From the NCBI GenBank assembly GCA_022747635.1, contig JAKTNV010000074.1:992001-1056000 (forward strand): a DNA stretch of 64,000 bases, read 5' to 3'. This DNA is from Hetaerina americana (taxonomy: Eukaryota; Arthropoda; Insecta; Odonata; Calopterygidae). Every line of letters starts with the position of its first letter. The first letter of the stretch is position 1. Below, in pieces: positions 9,171 to 21,560 of this stretch. A program made the position numbers and the translations under genes. The notes under the pieces are model-generated. The model made no database searches, was not told where the DNA came from, and saw nothing but the letters and a program-made list of their open reading frames with translations.

Positions 9171-12100
9171 TTTGCATTGTTTAAGTATATATTTATATTT
9201 GTTAAGTCAATAACTCGTTCAAATAGTTTCCATAACCAAATACTGTACAAAGCTCTCCTCCGACGATCTTAATTATTGGTGAGTTTGTTGAATATCGCAA
9301 GAGTATGAGAAAAAAATAGTACTTTTCCATAGATTAAATCTCGCCTGAATCTGTTGAATGTAATCACAAGAGTAATTCACGAAATATACATATTCTCAGT
9401 CACGGTTGTTGGTTGATCCTGTCTAACGCGATATTAGATCTGAGATTACAATGTCTTATCTCCCGGAAAGCCACTTCCTACAATGGACTTTGAGACGTTA
9501 CACACGATTATCCACATAGAAGGAATCATGGAGGACATTTAAACAACATAACGGCAAATACCATTAAATTGAAAAAAATGTGCTAAATCAAAACTTAACA
9601 AAAGTAATGGTCACCGAAATATTAATTTTTTCAATGTTTATGCATGAATTTGTGAATGAGAGGCTCATTCCAAAAACTACAGGAATATGAAAAAATTAAA
9701 GTACCCGGGTATCAATGAATTACACTCATCGTCAGGTGAGGTAAAGGAAATAGGAACTCCTTCATAAACTGAAAAAGGAAGGGGCAAAAAAAGGGTTAGG
9801 GGAGGAGGATAATGTGGAGAAAAGAGGGGCTCTACTCCGCAACTATTTCAAGAATAAGGAAAAAGGCCGGATGCGAATATTAATTGGCAACAGTCACTTA
9901 AGGGTCATCAATTATTATAAAAATTCTAGATATTCTAAAGAGTTTGGCTCACGTCTGCGGCTCGTTGAATGTAAAAGGATCACACTTAAATCACTGGTGC
10001 TCCCACAGTTAAAAACGTATTTGACATAAGTGCTCCAAAGCTAATGAGTATTCATTAAAGCACTTTATTTCTATGGAGAGTAAAAAATGATAATAATTTA
10101 AAAAACAATTCTCGTTTGTAGTCCTACTTTATTATTTTCTTAAGGAAATATGTTTCCATCCAAGTGTTGGTTTTCAGATGTGTTTCACTGCACCCAAATT
10201 TTCATGCATTCTTATTTAGGCAGTGGTATTTTATTCTCAAAGTTTGTTAGAGACTGTCTAAAAACCTACGGCGCAGTCTTCTTACAATCAACAGTAAATC
10301 CTATGAGAACTGAACATTCATACAAACTGCTTCTTGCTTTTTGTAAGGTCCAGACGTGAGATGCTCTAGGAAGTAAAAGTTCTGATAATGATTAGAGCGG
10401 CATCCATGAGCCAAGCCGCAAAATATCATTCAACATTGATTGGTACATTTATTTTGCCTTGTGTTACATATTTCTGTAACTATTTACGCAAAAGAATGAG
10501 AAAGCTTAATCGAAAAACCGAAATTTAATATCCATATTGGGGGAATAAACTTTTTAATTCGATCATATAATGAACTCTCCCTTTATTTAATGCAAAAATA
10601 GTGGACATTTTCTTTTAGGGTTTATTCCAATTATCAATACGAAGTGGTATAGATTCTGGCACAATTTTTCATGCACAAATTTATTTCCATGGGCAAGGTT
10701 TTATGCAGATATAGCGAAGAGTGTCCTTATTCAGTTAAATCATGAGCTCATTCACTCCCACCATTGAAAATTTAAACACGAATTTATAAACCAATATTAA
10801 CAACAAATTGTGTAAAAGTTGACAATGCGCTTATTTCCTAAGACGTCAAGATGAACAAATCGAAGATATCCTGACGTGAGGCGCCAATAATAGTCTACCA
10901 AACATCCGCTATGGCTATCTATTGAACTTATCAGCCAGAGCCCATTCCCTCTAAATCCAAGTACGCACATAAAAGGAAAAAAAGTTGCCTCTCCTCGAAG
11001 AACCGAATTTACGATTCAAACTCACAGCATTTCGCTCCTGATATCAAAACTGTATCCCTGGGAACCGCAAACGCGTTGAATCATTATCTCAAACACCATC
11101 ATCGCCAATCCACTTCCGCCCTTCAAACCTTACCAATTTCCCCTCGGCTCGGTTGCCTTCACGTCCAAATACAGATAACGGAACGCCTCGTCGCTTTCAG
11201 ATGTTTTTTCAAAAACCTTAAGATATCTACCCTCCTTCCCTCAATATTAGTCCAGCTATCCCCCCACCCCCACCTTCTCTCTCTCTCTCTCCCGCTTCGT
11301 TCCGAACTCGCGCGAGCCATCCCTCGGCCCGCTTTCTCATCAAATCAAGCCAGAACCTATTTCCTCAGTCTCATTTTCCATCTACACGCCATAATTTCCT
11401 CTCTTCATTCAAACGACTGTATTTGATATCGGCTGCGAGATTAATTAAAAGTCTTAGATGACAAACTTCCACGTTCTCTCCGAGGGTTCCCTGATCTTGT
11501 TTTCTGGCTCTGGGCCCCTCAATATTGAGTCGCGAATAATACATCGTTATAGTTTCCTGTATTTATAACTTTTGGGCGTAAATAACCGTGAGGTTATGGG
11601 AGTTTCGCAACTTAGCGCATAGAAAAATGAACGCAGGTAAGCACAGGACCCTCGTGAACATAAAAACCCTCGGCTTAAAGTTTTGATGAGTATTTTGGAG
11701 ATGAAGCGTTGAAAATAACAATTATTACACTTGTATCGTTTTTAGTTTTTACATTCAAATTTTCTGATGAGCACAGTGATGAATGCATAATTCACAAATT
11801 GATATTGTAAATACCTTTCATCATATTTCAGATGTCTCAGCCTCACAAATGACTGTTATATTGTTAGTACAAGCGCGTGTGAATTTCTCCATCAATTGAA
11901 AACGAGCCCCTAAAGCAGCAAGTAAGGGTAAAAATAAAGCTTCACAAAATTCATAATTGCCTCAGAAACAGAATGGATTCGTTAAAAAAGTTTCTCTGCT
12001 CTATGAAAACAGGAAATGAAAAATGCTTCAGATCACAAACAAATATTTTTTGGAGGAATGATTTATTCAAGATCAGTAATCTTTGACAAACATTGACGGA

Positions 12101-15100
12101 AGGATTTAGTTTTCATGCTCATACATGCATAAACCTGGCTCATATGGAATACCGGAGAGCATAAATGAAAAAAGCACGAGTTTAGGAAAGATAACATCCA
12201 CATTATTTTCGAGGAATAACGAAAATCTTCATTACGACCGCTTGTTTTGTTTAGGAATTTAAAAATTGGTTCCAAAATTCTCGCTTTAGTTTTTACGGTG
12301 GTGGAAAAATATTTCATATTCTTTGGATAATTCTCTTTGCAATACTACTGGTGATGGACTATTAAACATATTCACAAATTTCATTCGTAAGAGAAGGCAG
12401 ACGATTCAGCTTTGTATGTTAGTTACTGATTTTGACACCTTCCCCGAGAGACCGTGGACATGACGTTTTTCCCTTTCTCTTTCTAAAATTTCAAAAAATC
12501 ACCCCTTCAAAAGAATTACTCGATGAACAAAAAAGAGCTTCGGTTGTGGGAATATAAAATAACTCCGTGGACATTATAAAGGAAAATAACTTGGGGAGGT
12601 TGGAGTGAAATTAAAAAAAAATTCATGATGATCGCAGAAAAAGAGATGAAGTGGGCGAATGCGAGCAGAGGTCCTCTCATACGAAGGGAAAGGAATATCT
12701 AATGAAAGCAGTTGAGGTCCGGATGGTAGGGAGGTAGCGGATCATGGGAGGAGGCGGAAATGGGAAAAGGGGAAGCTGTTGAGACGGAAAGCGGATGGCG
12801 AAGGGAATTCTCTTTTTTTTCAGTCCTCCAGTAAATTAGTCCGCAAATGATGTTACAAAAATTTGCTGCTTGCCCACCCCAAACATCCGTTCATGTTTTC
12901 TTCCCAGAATACACTCCTTCTTTCTCCATCTAATTGAACTGCGTTCGTCAATTGTTATCCCTTCAAATAATAGCCTTTATCGCATAAGCTGTGAGCCACC
13001 ATGTGGGAAGGGATTTGGAAAATTGAGGACAACACAGTTACGCAACTGATTTCGGAAATCTCAATTCTGGAAACGGCGAGGCACATCAGCTTACTCGCTA
13101 ACCTCGAGTAAAAGCAGGGATGTTTTCTGTTTTCGATTGCGAAATATCTATTTAAACAACTGCGAATTCGGGATACATATTCATAAAGGGCAGTAAAATC
13201 TGTTTGATTGCCACGGCCAGGCTCAGACGGCCGGTCTCTCGCTAGGCTTAGGATATTTTGCCTACCTACCATTTCCTGAGTTTGGTCTATCAAATGGGAT
13301 ATGGAAGTGCGTGACTAGCGACAATTTAAGTCATTTATGACTATTTTCAAAGCGGTAATGGTAGCAAGTAGTGGGTTTCCGAGGATGGAATAGTTCCTCA
13401 TCATAACCGGCCGTTTGTAGATATCATCGCACGAAAGCACAATACCTAGGCTATGCTCAGACATCTATTGCACAAGTTGAAACCAATTTATCATTGCTCT
13501 GACCAAATATGACTAAATGACAAATAGGAGTGAGTGCATACAAATAAAACGAGAACTCCAATTAATAACGAAGGGAAAAGATAGAAGGGAACACCTCGGT
13601 CCTGCGCTATTAGATATAAGGGCGAAAATTGAACTAAATAATAAATGAAATTTCATTCTTCTCTAACCTGAGATATGGCTATAAAGAGAATAATCTAATT
13701 ACTGCAGATGTTCTTCAACAACATATTTGAAGAACACAGGAGACTGATTTAAAACAATCCTGACTCAATCTCGATAAAATCTAGTGCTATGCTCTATCAA
13801 AATATTCTTATTTTTCCAGGTAAAACGATATCCTATCATGAGTGAGAAAAATAAGTATCTAGCAAAGAAATTAGGAGGGTAATGAAGCATGCGAAATGGA
13901 AGGAAGGAGTTTGTCCTCAACACTGATTCTACTGAATGGTAAGGTACAACGGGGGGTTATGACTCGTCAAACTCGCTTTGAAACTGAGATCAAAGCATGT
14001 CATATCTTGCACCAGTAACAGCAGCAAAATGGCTCAGAAGCTGTGCATAAAGACGAAAATTGCAAATTTTGGATACGCTTAAGCTCTGAATTGAACTTAA
14101 CCAATTTGATTCAAACTGCTCTTTTTCGTTCAATCTTTCGTTGAAAGCGTTAAAATAGTTTTCTCTCATTTATTGGGAAGTTTTTAAAGTTACTTAGTAC
14201 ATTATACCTCCTAGTTTACAAGTAAACCTAGTGATAAAGATGGCCCAATTAGATTCTTGAGCAAAGGTTTTCTGCACATTTGGGTTAAATATTTTCTTAT
14301 TTAGCAAGAGGCATGGAGCAAAAATTAGCGCTCTTGCTTTTCGCCCCCTTTTCTCTCTCACTGGAGATATCATTCTAGTAGGTAGACATTTTTTAATGAA
14401 ATTTCATTGGCAATATTTAAAGAACGTTTAAGTGATAAGGAAACAAAGTGATTAGATAATTGAACCCAAGGAATTAATAATATGAAGCTATTCGCATGAC
14501 AACATAATTTTATTGGATGTCGGCAGTGTTCGTTTTTTGATACCCTATTTAAATATTCTTAGAGACTCAACTTAAAGATCCATTTTGTAATACGGCCATT
14601 TTTATTGCATTCCCAAACAGGGTGGAAGTACTTTAAATTAGCAGATCGATGGCAATAGTAGCAGTGCAATGAGCAGCAAGGTTTAACATAGCTTACGTTG
14701 ATTTTGCCACATTAAGGACGCTCCATCTCCTTACCGATGAAAAGGCTACATGGAGTCCGTCCGTAGGTGTGGCCGGAGGGTAAGAAAGCAGGAGAAGTGA
14801 GGGGGGTTGGTAAGGCTTGAGGTATGAACCGTCATCGGCAGTATGATAAAAACGGGGAGGATGGCGAAAGATGACGAAGAGGGTGCCACGTGCTGCTGGA
14901 ATGGGAAGGGAGTGTGGGAAGAAGGGGAAATCCGAGCAGAGCCGGAGGGGTAAAATCCTTGCTTCCCTTAACCCTCCTTCCACCTTTCTGTCCGGGAGTA
15001 TGATGGAGTTTGTTGTTCTCGACACCCAGCCAAGAGGGGCGGAGGGACCGAGAGTGGGGCTCCCTGTGACCGGGAGACGATGCCGAAAGCGTGAGTCGGG

Positions 15101-18100
15101 TGGGATGGCTTCGGACGCCTGCCCATGGCATTTTTAAAATGGGCATCACTCTTAAACATACAGACCGCGTAATTGGTGGTTGTTTGTTAGAAGCCAGAGG
15201 GCGTTTAACGTTAATAAGCTGAAGCGTTTTAATTTGAGAAGGGTCTACATTTTTGATACACTGATTTGACACAATACTATTTTAAATGAGTAATCGTAAC
15301 CCGCAGATGTTTAATGTGGCTTCAGCAATGATGGTGTGCGAAATTCCTTCAGTTGAAACGGATGTGAACCATTGAAAGTTGTAGAGGAGGAAATAAATTT
15401 TCACGTTGACTTTTTACATTTTATGATATTGTTATATTGACACAGCCAATGTCACGGCACGTTGGCTTATGCCATAACGAAATAATATCACAGTTAAAGC
15501 TAGGCATGTGAAATAAAGTATAAGTTGGTCTATATATTTCATTTGGTATGAAATAAAACTTGGTAATAAGATTTTATCCATGTAGTTCATCAAGGAAACA
15601 TATACAAGATCAAAGATATTATCAGAGAAGCAAGAAATTAAGGAGGATAAAGTAGTGATGCGTTTTCGTTCCTCATTTTCTTTTATTATTACTGACAGTT
15701 CGTAGATATTTCCTACAGTTTGTCTACATTAATACTTTTTCAAAGAGAAATAAAAGCTAAAATTATTTTAGAGAGAATATGCTCAACTTAAAAACAATCT
15801 AAGGATATTATACAAATGAAATGCAATTTTATACCATTGAGTACTTGAGAACTTAATATTGTGATTCTTAGCCAGGGGTTTTTTTATACCGTTCCTTTAA
15901 TGAGATAAGAAATCGAAAATCAACTAAGACAAACCAACTTGCCTCTAATCTAAAGTTTTTTTCCTGAAAATTGATGAATATTCCCAGCATGGCTATTCTT
16001 CATTAATGTTTTAGATCATAATATATTCCCTACGTTTCTCGACATATTTTATTCAAATATACACCTTTGGATTTGGAAGTTATTTCAATGGCATAGGTGA
16101 ACAGCCAGACTAAATCAACAAAATAATTAAATTATGTGAGGACTTCAATATAAAATGTTAATTTTTTATCGCTTTTCCTTTCTCTAGGACTCCGTAGGCT
16201 TTGATCAGTTTCTCCAAATAATGGTTGATTTCAACTGAGAACTATAAACCCGAGCAATACATGTATATTTCCAAACCAACATTTTCCCGATTCCTTTTCA
16301 TGGGTTTGGTAGCTGCACGGATCAAGCTGATGAAATTTTCATAGCGCATGTCACGCTAACAAATGCAAATGAATTCGCATTATAATTGTAAGTATATGAA
16401 CGTCGCATATCAAAGGAAAATGATTAATAACCACTAAAAAAATGCTTTAAAATTTTTTCCTCAACTTAATGGTCTTGTTATGAAGCCAGTAAGTAAATTG
16501 TCAACAAATAAATCATACAATAGTAAATTAATGAACCGATCAATTGCCCACCATATATTTGGTAGTGACTTGGTAAAATAAAACTCATAACTTTATTAAC
16601 ATCAATGGTGATATTCATTAGTGTATGAACACTCGGGTTAATTTCAATGGTGCTTCCGGAAACAAGAAAACTATGATAATTTCAAGACACAGAAAAATGT
16701 GTGAACCAATTAAAATTGATTCAAACTGAATTCGAGGCTAAGGTTAGGTTAATTTTTCCCTAATGCGTATTTAATTAACCAAATAAAAATGGCAAAATGT
16801 GGAATAATATGGCAGAAATCAATCCATTTTCCACAATTTTTTAATTTGTCCCAACTTCAAAGAAATCACGTTAATAATCCCTAAACACTGTGCTTCAAAA
16901 TGCGAATAGTGAAAAAAAGGAAATAGAGGAATTAGTGGGATAAATATTGGTGGCAAAGTGGGATGGAGGAGGGGAGCAAAAATATTCCTCATTGCGTGGA
17001 ATAACGATTTTCCGGGAAGGATATCTGGATGCAAGATTGTGGTAATTGGCTCGACTTGATACCACCACTCTGATAGCTGAAAAGTTCTCTGAGCACCGAC
17101 CGCCCCTTAATCCGTCAGCTAGCGTACACAACGTGAAGCAGAGAGGCTAGAGAACGAGAATGAATCCCGTTCCTCTTCAGCAAAGAGATCCACAGGGTTT
17201 TTTCCAAAGGGCAAAGGGTCCTAGAAGTGGGTGAACTTGAACCCAGCCTGGGCAGTTTAAGGCGCGCGCTTTCTCCCGTGGATAGACTTTTGAGAATTCC
17301 TTTCCTTTAATAATCTTGCCTGACGTCAAACATTCTATTAATTCTTTGAATTTTTCAGCTAAAATTGGTGTATGTGTAGCCGCATGGATGTTTGGGATCC
17401 AATTAAAATTCATAAGACTACGTATTTCCAATTACATATGTAAGCGATTCATTATAATTTAACAGCCTTTGTAGAATTGATATATTATTATTATGGTAAT
17501 CACTGTCTATATAAAATATTGCTTAATTTTATCATAATGTTATGCAAAACGTTACTTAACTGAAGTACTCAGGTAATGTTTCCGAATGGATTTTTTTAAA
17601 TGGTTCTTCAAAAGTGTGCGAAGGTGAGAAATAATTGAAGACGAGGACTCTATTTATACGTACAATTATTTAAAAAAAACAACTAATAAATAAATACATT
17701 AATTCTTTTCATGAATACAGTAATTTTTGCTAAGGATTTAACATAAATAGACAATGATGGTGCGTTTGACTTAAATGATATTTTACTGGACAAGGCCGAA
17801 TACCCTAAGTATTTTGAAACGCCGTTTCGATTCTCCGTAGTGACCATAGCAGCAACTCCTGGCGTAAAAAGTGCTTTGAGAAATTTTCTCCTGGCTCGAA
17901 TTCACTCTTAAGCGACTTGGAAATAAAAGCATACATGGAATCGTAGAAGACCTCATGGCTAAAGCCTTGAATTAACAAAGTAAATATAGTGCAAGTGTTG
18001 AATTTCCTCGACCTTCAAAGTTGAATTTCTTGACGGACTGGACAAAGGTAATAAAATTAAATACCTAGTTCATTATTTACAAAAAATATTGATATAAATC

Positions 18101-19888
18101 TTCAATTGGAATAGATTTTTTAATGATGTTGGTTTCATCATTAATTATCATTTTCCATTACAGCAAAAATGAACATTACATATATCAGAGGATGACTAAG
18201 TTTCCGTTTTCTTAAGCTAGATTAAGACAATTTAAGATATAATTATTTTTTCCAAGCTATGAACAAAGAAAGTAAATTTCCTCGGAGTCAGAGTTGAGGG
18301 AATACTTTACCCTAAAATTATGTGCTATTACTTTTGCAAATATTTTCGAACTAGACGATAGTAATATAAATGAAGTAAATACCACAATGAATCTTAGAGC
18401 AATTCAGACACTAATGACAACTACTATTCATAATTTTCTGCTATATGACACCAGGGCTGACCGGACTGTTTTGAAATTAACAACAGAGGAGAGAAAATAA
18501 CAATAGATGGCAGATCCCTGGAGACACTAATTGAAAGTGTTTCAGAGATAAAACAAGAGAAAAAACTACTGAAATGAAAGAATGTTGCCGGGGAAGTTAC
18601 TTAATTCTTCGATTGAGAGTCCCTAATACTGTTCTGCACACTCAATATCCGTCGCTTAGCGATTATACCGCGATGACATCTTGGAAACCCTGCTTTCACA
18701 CAAGGTTCTCGGTTATAACATGTAAATATTAAATTACAAAATGAAAATGGTTGGCAAAAGATTTTGCTAATGCTCACTCGATAATTACATATTACTGTGG
18801 TTGATAATATGTTTAAAAATTTCAAATGAGAATACCATAATGCACATATTGTAATGGTCATAATAAGGTCGTGATATTTCACTGCAAAAAACTTGCCGAA
18901 AGAAATATTAATAGGTGTTCTCCAAGGAAAATGCTTGCGATATTGAAAAACGATAATTTGAATAATATTTAACATATGTTGATTAATTAAAACCAATTAT
19001 GATTTTTAACATTTCCATCTTCGATGAATATATAATGTCCTAGATCGCAATCAATAGTGGGAACACTGCGATCGTTTTCGGGATATCTATGCTAGTCTAA
19101 GAAATTAACGCCACCTGAACTGATCACAAATGCTGTGAGGAGATTCCCTTGGCTAAGAGAGGACGTTGATGAAGTGCTTGCGTTCTTGGAATATCCTACG
19201 GTAAGTTGACTAATCGAAGATATTGAAACAGGAGAATTTCAATGTAATCTTGATACGTCATATTTTGCATTCGCCGTAGAACGGATTTTATAATCTTGAA
19301 TGGCATGTCTACTGGTTAGGAGAATAAACTAAGAATTAGTTTAAAACGAGCCTTAATTGGAATATCTAATTTTGGATAGGAACTGTTTCATGGGTCTCGA
19401 CTCCAATATACTTAAGTTTAAGAGGAAAGACCGCGCATTTAATTTTAAAAGAACGTGACTTAAGGGAAAATAATGTTTTCCCGAAATACCATCATATAGA
19501 CGATACTGCAATTGTTGTGATTATGATTGATTGTGATTATTGTAATTTTAAAAACGAATTCAACCAAAAATAGTCTCAGTTTTTGGAAATATGATGACAC
19601 TATATCGACTGTATGTATGCATTTCGATTAATGATTAGCACAGCTGAATATTCCACTAAGAAATGACGCACAGCAGAGCATGTGAGATCAAAAACAGAGG
19701 AAATTTCTTCACCCATATTCCACTTTGTGGGCAGCAGTACCAAAATACCAGAATGAAAATTATCCATTACGTCAATCAACACGAAGAGCACGGCATAACT
19801 CAATTTCAATGATTGATATTGAGTTTGACGTTCTACGTCTAAAATTAATGTAATTACTTTGTGTTGTAGATTATAATTATACGTGTGT
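9171..19888. other. Long non-coding stretch, nothing recognised
   Basis: About 10.7 kb with no recognisable exon, RNA gene or element. It includes small composition changes: a pyrimidine-rich patch with a short (CT)n at 11270-11292, a purine-rich patch at 12600-12830 and a GC-richer patch at 14690-15150. Open frames are short and opposed by equal ones on the other strand. It could be an intron or intergenic DNA. Confidence 0.4.
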
Positions 19889-19911
19889 TTATATATATAT
19901 ATATATATATA
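19889..19911. repeat. Short (AT)n left of mariner copy B
   Basis: About 22 bp of alternating AT that runs directly into the left terminal repeat of mariner copy B. The terminal TA of the run is its target-site duplication. Confidence 0.85.
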
Positions 19912-20663
19912 CGAGGGTCATCCGGAAAGTAGTACCCGTTCGTGCCGCATGAAGTGCTGACGACGCGAGTAGCCGCTGGACGAGGTCAGATAGCTTCAGT
20001 GGCTTGTCTGCCTTCTCTGAGCCAAGTTGCGTGACGCTAGCATTGCCTGTGTTGTTTCTGTGATTGTTTACAATGTTTAAAAAATTGAGAACGCCGCCAG
20101 TTGTGAAGTGAGGGCAGTGATTAAATTCCTCAATGCAAGAAACGTTCGCCCATGTGATATTCATCGCCAATTAAAGGAGGTGTATGGAGACAATGTAATG
20201 GACGAGTCGTCTGTTCGGCGGTGGTGTCGCAACTTCAACATGGGGAGGGGGAACACACACGACGATGAGCGTTCGGGGAGACCGTCTGTCATTACAGACC
20301 AACTGGTGAGCTCAGTTGACGAATTCGTGAGGAACGATCGGCGCGTCACAATTGATGACATCTGTGAGCATTTTCCCAATGTTTCTCGAACAATTGTTCA
20401 TGAAATTGTTAAACACCATCTGCATTATGCAAAAATTTGTGCAAGATGGGTCCCTCGCGTATCTCAATGAGCTGGCGGCGAAGGACTATGCAGCAGGAAT
20501 ACAGAAACTTGTCACACGTTATGACAAATGCCTTAATTTGCTTGGAGATTATGTTGAGAAGTAGTTTAAAGTATCCTCTTTCAAATAAAATTTTTTATGT
20601 TTGTTAATATTTACTTTTGTGTCTTTATTTCACGAACGGGTACTACTTTCCGGATGACCCTCG
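19912..20663 (+). mobile_element. Internally deleted mariner, copy B (752 bp)
   Basis: Same element as copy A in opposite orientation: 33-bp terminal repeats at 19912-19944 and 20631-20663, TA duplications at 19910-19911 and 20664-20665. Every coordinate maps onto copy A by a constant offset, so there are no net indels, and the predicted peptides in three frames are the same. It lies within a compound (AT)n/(AC)n microsatellite, so the target TA was one of many in the tract. Confidence 0.93.
20078..20566 (+). pseudogene. Mariner transposase remnant (copy B), DDD core deleted
   Basis: Carries the same paired-type DNA-binding region (two helix-turn-helix halves, 20108-20470) and the same out-of-frame C-terminal piece ending with a stop near 20564 as copy A. 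The frame is open from a TAA at 20078, and its first in-frame codons contain no ATG before the binding domain. The nearest upstream ATG (20074) is one base out of frame because of a run of six A, shared with copy A. The shared defect shows that both copies descend from one already-deleted progenitor and not from two independent deletions. Confidence 0.9.
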
Positions 20664-20664
20664 T

Positions 20665-20752
<88 letters not shown>
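20665..20752. repeat. Compound (AC)n(AT)n microsatellite
   Basis: About 16 bp of AC followed by about 70 bp of AT, immediately right of mariner copy B. It is probably the other half of the tract that received the insertion. Confidence 0.95.
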
Positions 20753-20753
<1 letters not shown>

Positions 20754-20765
20754 ACCACAAACTAC

Positions 20766-20893
20766 AGTAAATAACCCGAAGGACAGTTTGGTAGGTGATG
20801 GTAGAGTCCACCCAGTACTAAGCCCATGGTTTCCCAGGTAGATTCAGCACCCGAAAAATCAGCTTGGGTGGAGCTGCAGTTGCCCGGAGAAGC
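20766..20893 (-). mobile_element. SINE family 2, truncated copy
   Basis: Shares the strings GGTAGGTGATGGT, CAGTACTAAGCCC, TGGTTTCCCAGG and CTTGGGTGG with the fuller copy at 39276-39540, in the same order. It lacks an internal segment present there (between AAGCCC and ATGGTTTCCC) and the tRNA-like head. Orientation is inferred from the fuller copy, whose tRNA-like end is on the right. Confidence 0.75.
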
Positions 20894-21015
20894 ATAAACA
20901 TAATGAAAACGAAGAAGCGCAACAGAATACAAAAACACACGCAAATAAAACTGAAACGCGTGCTTCGAATTTTTGGTGGCCAAACAACCTTTTTTAAGGT
21001 TGTCGTAGAAGTATA

Positions 21016-21306
21016 TTTTAGAGGAGGCGACCAACGGCTAAGGTCATTTGCACCATTAGGGATGGATGGGAAGGGAAGTGTGGAGAGAAACCCGGCGTTG
21101 ACATTACCCTACTCTTACCGACAGGCGCCAAGGGGTCCGCAGTTTAACGTCCCATCCGACGGACGTAGTACTCACTCAAAGGGCTCTCCACAAAGAACCT
21201 CAAGTAGAGATCGGGGTACCACTGAAATATATCTCTCGCCTACGGAATTCAAACCCAGGACCTCTCTGTGGGAAGCCAGTACCTTAGCCACCGCATCTCC
21301 TATCCC
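21016..21306 (-). mobile_element. SINE family 1 copy S1 (tRNA-derived)
   Basis: About 290 bp on the minus strand. The head at the right end has a tRNA-like A box (TGGCTAAGGTACTGG on the minus strand) and B box (GGGTTTGAATTCC). The body has GGGACGTTAA and CCTTGGCGCC strings, and the tail ends GGTCGCCTCC-TCTAAAA at 21016. The same order is seen in the copies at 49535, 50599 and 59920. The 200-residue open frame spanning this area is read from the antisense strand of the SINE and is not a gene. Confidence 0.88.
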
Positions 21307-21429
21307 AAAATATTATCGGCCTTCGTTTCAAAAAGTTTATCGTGCAACCAAAATGTTAAAAAAAATCGCGCCCGTTCGTTTTGGTCAATGGTATACTAGT
21401 ATTTTGCCATTTTCATACCTAGAATACAT

Positions 21430-21560
21430 ATACATACATACTCGCACTATCGAGGGTAGGAAATAATTGAAATGAGGTGGCGAGGAAAAATCTATACCGA
21501 AATGAAGAAGGGCTTATTATGGGATTACGTTACATCGCAGTAGAGGAGGGTTAGAAATAT
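21430..21560 (+). pseudogene. Possible LINE 3' coding tail
   Basis: Contains a TIEGR-like start and, further on, a CGAAATGAAGAAG string closely matching the region just downstream of the LINE tail at 29040-29345. The region after the VIEGR box in this LINE family is Lys/Gly-rich, as here. Too short and decayed for firm assignment. Confidence 0.35.

Noticed and set aside
17180..17300. tRNA-like B box (GGGTTCAAGTTC on the minus strand)
   Set aside because: The T-arm cannot pair properly and no acceptor or anticodon stem fits; no match to either SINE family.
20864..21466. A 200-codon plus-strand open frame
   Set aside because: It runs antisense through the SINE copy at 21016-21306 and into unrelated flanks; it is not a gene.
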